64,000 bases of DNA from an uncultured Granulosicoccaceae bacterium (GTDB taxonomy: Bacteria; Pseudomonadota; Gammaproteobacteria; CALCKW01): positions 24,932 through 88,931 of the forward strand of contig CALAMQ010000035.1 in the NCBI GenBank assembly GCA_937925815.1, read 5' to 3'. Below the pieces are notes generated by a model. That model saw nothing but the letters and a program-made list of their open reading frames with translations. It was not told where the DNA came from and did no database searches. Below are positions 62,211 through 64,000 of this stretch, piece by piece. How positions within the stretch are numbered: the stretch's first letter is position 1; each line of letters opens with the position of its first letter. Made by a program: the position numbers and the translations under genes.

Positions 62211-62225
62211 CCATATAATCAAGCG

Positions 62226-62242
62226 AGCACCACCTTGGTGCG
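62226..62242. promoter_or_regulatory. NtrC site 2
   Basis: AGCACCA-CCT-TGGTGCG is a full dyad with the consensus arms. Its centre is 32 bp from site 1, about three DNA turns, so two NtrC dimers can bind on one face. The rest of 62080-62350 shows no gene. Confidence 0.85.
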
Positions 62243-62350
62243 TGCGCCTCGCTTTTGTGCGACAACGCGACGCAGCACCACAAAACACGCCCGACAAGAG
62301 ACCCGTGCCACAATGCGCGCCGAGATCAGGCGCAGTTGAATCACCTCTAG

Positions 62351-63226
62351 ATGGCCCGCGAAGCACCCACAGACCCAGACCAACTGATGCGCCAACTGCA
62401 AGCGCGTCACCCGATGAAAACGTGGTCGCTGGTGATCACCTTTCTCGGTGACTGCGTGCTGCCACGCGGTGGCACCGTACCGCTGGCAGTGATCGTCCAC
62501 GCCCTGCAATCGCTCGGCATTGATGCCACCACCGTGCGCGCTGCCGTCGCGCGCCTGACCCAAGACGGCTGGCTAGTCCGTGAGAGACGAGGCAGAGCCA
62601 GCGACTACCGCCTCGATGCCGCAGGCCTCGACACCTTCGCAACCGCCGAAGCCCGCATTTATGCAGCAGACGACCCAGCCTTCACCGGCCGCTGGCACAT
62701 CGCCGCCGTGCACGCGCCCGCCGGCTCAACGCGCAACGCCCTTCGCAAGACTCTGCGCTCGCAGGGATTTGGCGCATTGAGCAGCACCACGTTTATCAGA
62801 CCGGTCTCAGCCCAGACACGCGCACTAACGGACGTCGACGGAGTCAGCGTTTTCGAAGCCGAACACAGCGGCGGGAGTGACCCAGAAAAATTGCTCAGAT
62901 CAGCCTTTGACCTCGCCGCGATAGACGCGCTGTACCAGCACTTCGTGCACGATTTTGAACCCATGCTCGGGCGCGGAGACGCCGACTCAGGCGAGACTGC
63001 TGTGGCGCTGCGCACGGCGATGATTCACGAATACCGGCGCGTGCTGTTGCGCGATCCCCATCTGCCCCACGCACTCACACCCACGCTGCGGCACCGGGCC
63101 GAGGCACGAGCCATTGCCTCAACGCTCTACCACCAGTGGCTGCAACCAAGCGAAGCTTGGCTCGATGCCTCCCATGCCGGATGGCGTCACCGCCCAGACG
63201 ATCACCTCGCCATGCGATTTGCGTGA
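62351..63226 (+). CDS. paaX: phenylacetic acid degradation repressor PaaX
   Basis: 291-residue GntR-like regulator. The DNA-binding part is in TWSLVITFLGDCVLPRGGTV and DATTVRAAVARLTQDGWLVRE, and the PaaX C domain continues through RSAFDLAAIDALYQHFV to WRHRPDDHLAMRF. It represses paa genes and is released by phenylacetyl-CoA. Same strand as paaA, 102 bp away; the spacer has an inverted repeat. The start at 62351 has only a weak ribosome site. Confidence 0.93.
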   Translation: MAREAPTDPDQLMRQLQARHPMKTWSLVITFLGDCVLPRGGTVPLAVIVHALQSLGIDATTVRAAVARLTQDGWLVRERRGRASDYRLDAAGLDTFATAEARIYAADDPAFTGRWHIAAVHAPAGSTRNALRKTLRSQGFGALSSTTFIRPVSAQTRALTDVDGVSVFEAEHSGGSDPEKLLRSAFDLAAIDALYQHFVHDFEPMLGRGDADSGETAVALRTAMIHEYRRVLLRDPHLPHALTPTLRHRAEARAIASTLYHQWLQPSEAWLDASHAGWRHRPDDHLAMRFA

Positions 63227-63260
63227 CATTTTTTAATTTTTTGATGTAATATTTGTCACG
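63222..63260. promoter_or_regulatory. widely spaced inverted repeat before paaA, possible PaaX site
   Basis: CGTGACA (63222-63228) and TGTCACG (63254-63260) are perfect inverted arms 25 bp apart, the first overlapping the paaX stop codon. E. coli PaaX binds arms 26-28 bp apart, so the geometry is suggestive. AT-rich sequence lies between. Confidence 0.55.
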
Positions 63261-63328
63261 TATTTTGCACAACCACAACTGTGCACGCACACACAGGCTC
63301 AACCACACACCGATTGGCGGAGATCACC

Positions 63329-64000
63329 ATGTATTCACAAGGACTGATTGGCGCAACCGGCGAAACCCACGAAGACGAAGCCTTCCTCGCTGCGTTTCAG
63401 GCGCGCATCGACGCCGAAGAGAAAATTGAAGCCAACGACCCCATGCCCGCCGGCTACCGCAAGACCCTGCTCCGGCAGATCAGCCAGCACGCACATTCCG
63501 AGATCGTTGGCATGTTGCCCGAGGGCAACTGGATCACCCGCGCCCCGAGCCTCAAGCGCAAGGCCGCTCTGCTCGCGAAAGTGCAAGACGAAGGCGGGCA
63601 CGGACTCTACCTCTACGCCGCCGCCGAGACGCTGGGCGCGTCACGCGAGTCGCTGGTCGACGATTTGCTCGAAGGCCGTGCAAAGTACTCTTCGATATTC
63701 AACTACCCGACCCTCAGCTGGGCCGACATCGGCGCGGTCGGCTGGCTGGTCGACGGCGCGGCGATCATGAACCAGATTCCGCTCTGCCGTTGCAGCTACG
63801 GCCCCTACGCCCGCGCAATGATTCGGGTGTGCAAAGAAGAGAGCTTCCACCAGCGCCAGGGCTACGAAATCATGTTGACGCTCGCGGCGGGCTCCGACGC
63901 GCAGAAAGCCATGGCACAAGACGCCTTGAATCGCTGGTGGTGGCCATCGCTGATGATGTTCGGCCCGCACGACGGCGAGTCAGCGCACGGCGAGCAATCA
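63329..64000 (+). CDS. paaA: phenylacetyl-CoA epoxidase subunit PaaA, 3' end missing
   Basis: 224 residues visible, running off the right edge. Ferritin-like di-iron oxygenase subunit: the iron ligands lie in [14 protein letters not shown] and [31 protein letters not shown] is a family signature. It epoxidises the ring of phenylacetyl-CoA together with PaaBCDE, presumably downstream. GGAG lies 6 nt before the ATG. Confidence 0.94.
   Translation, partial: MYSQGLIGATGETHEDEAFLAAFQARIDAEEKIEANDPMPAGYRKTLLRQISQHAHSEIVGMLPEGNWITRAPSLKRKAALLAKVQDEGGHGLYLYAAAETLGASRESLVDDLLEGRAKYSSIFNYPTLSWADIGAVGWLVDGAAIMNQIPLCRCSYGPYARAMIRVCKEESFHQRQGYEIMLTLAAGSDAQKAMAQDALNRWWWPSLMMFGPHDGESAHGEQS

Overview
The window is GC-rich chromosomal DNA, almost fully coding, with 62 protein genes called. 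It has no rRNA, tRNA, CRISPR array, transposase or phage gene that I could find. CsrA, DgkA, a KefB/C-KefG pair, GlnK-AmtB with an NtrC/sigma-54 control region, family B DNA polymerase II, GlcDEF, SelO and a YcbB-type L,D-transpeptidase point to a gammaproteobacterium. A lone ectoine synthase, a sodium/calcium-channel homologue, a tripartite tricarboxylate transporter and a probable sulfonate pathway suggest a marine or saline lifestyle. The genus is not identified.

Layout. 1-6.7 kb: a truncated L,D-transpeptidase, a secreted trypsin-like protease, an oligopeptidase B/iron alcohol dehydrogenase operon and a TolC family protein. 6.8-12.3 kb: SelO, then the glycolate oxidase operon glcDEF. 12.6-19.7 kb: a response regulator with an HDOD domain, YceI divergent from an ECF sigma/anti-sigma pair, a poorly known membrane group (coiled-coil protein, HExxH protein, tiny secreted protein) and a hydroxyacid-oxoacid transhydrogenase. 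19.8-26.3 kb: methyltransferase-ectC-DUF1428, a 2-oxoglutarate oxygenase, kefG-kefB/C and a D-2-hydroxyglutarate dehydrogenase-like flavoprotein. 26.4-29.7 kb: a four-gene, end-to-end overlapping operon of two rSAM/selenodomain-associated glycosyltransferases, an atypical phosphotransferase and an atypical nucleoside hydrolase. 29.7-41.7 kb: DNA polymerase II, an SGNH lipoprotein, GreB, small redox/membrane genes, an EamA permease, a voltage-gated channel with a highly acidic filter, a lectin-like protein, RbgA-like GTPase and MFS permease.

41.8-51.9 kb: YcbB-type L,D-transpeptidase, then a probable sulfoacetate-type operon (TctA-TctB fusion, TctC, acylating aldehyde dehydrogenase, CoA ligase, phosphotransacetylase) with a divergent LacI regulator and a matching operator. 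51.9-60.4 kb: csrA, dgkA, an enoyl-CoA hydratase homologue, an RRM protein, LD-carboxypeptidase, an aldolase, two overlapping membrane desaturases with a DUF4442 protein, a maleate isomerase family protein and a small secreted protein. 60.4-64 kb: amtB and glnK with a textbook nitrogen-control region, then paaX and the start of a phenylacetate operon (paaA, cut by the window edge).

The best candidates for something under-described are the 26.4-29.7 kb operon (possible arsenosugar-like or other nucleoside-derived glycan synthesis), the channel with an EDWTD filter, the probable sulfoacetate operon with its fused transporter and no Xsc gene in view, and the membrane group at 15.9-18.3 kb.
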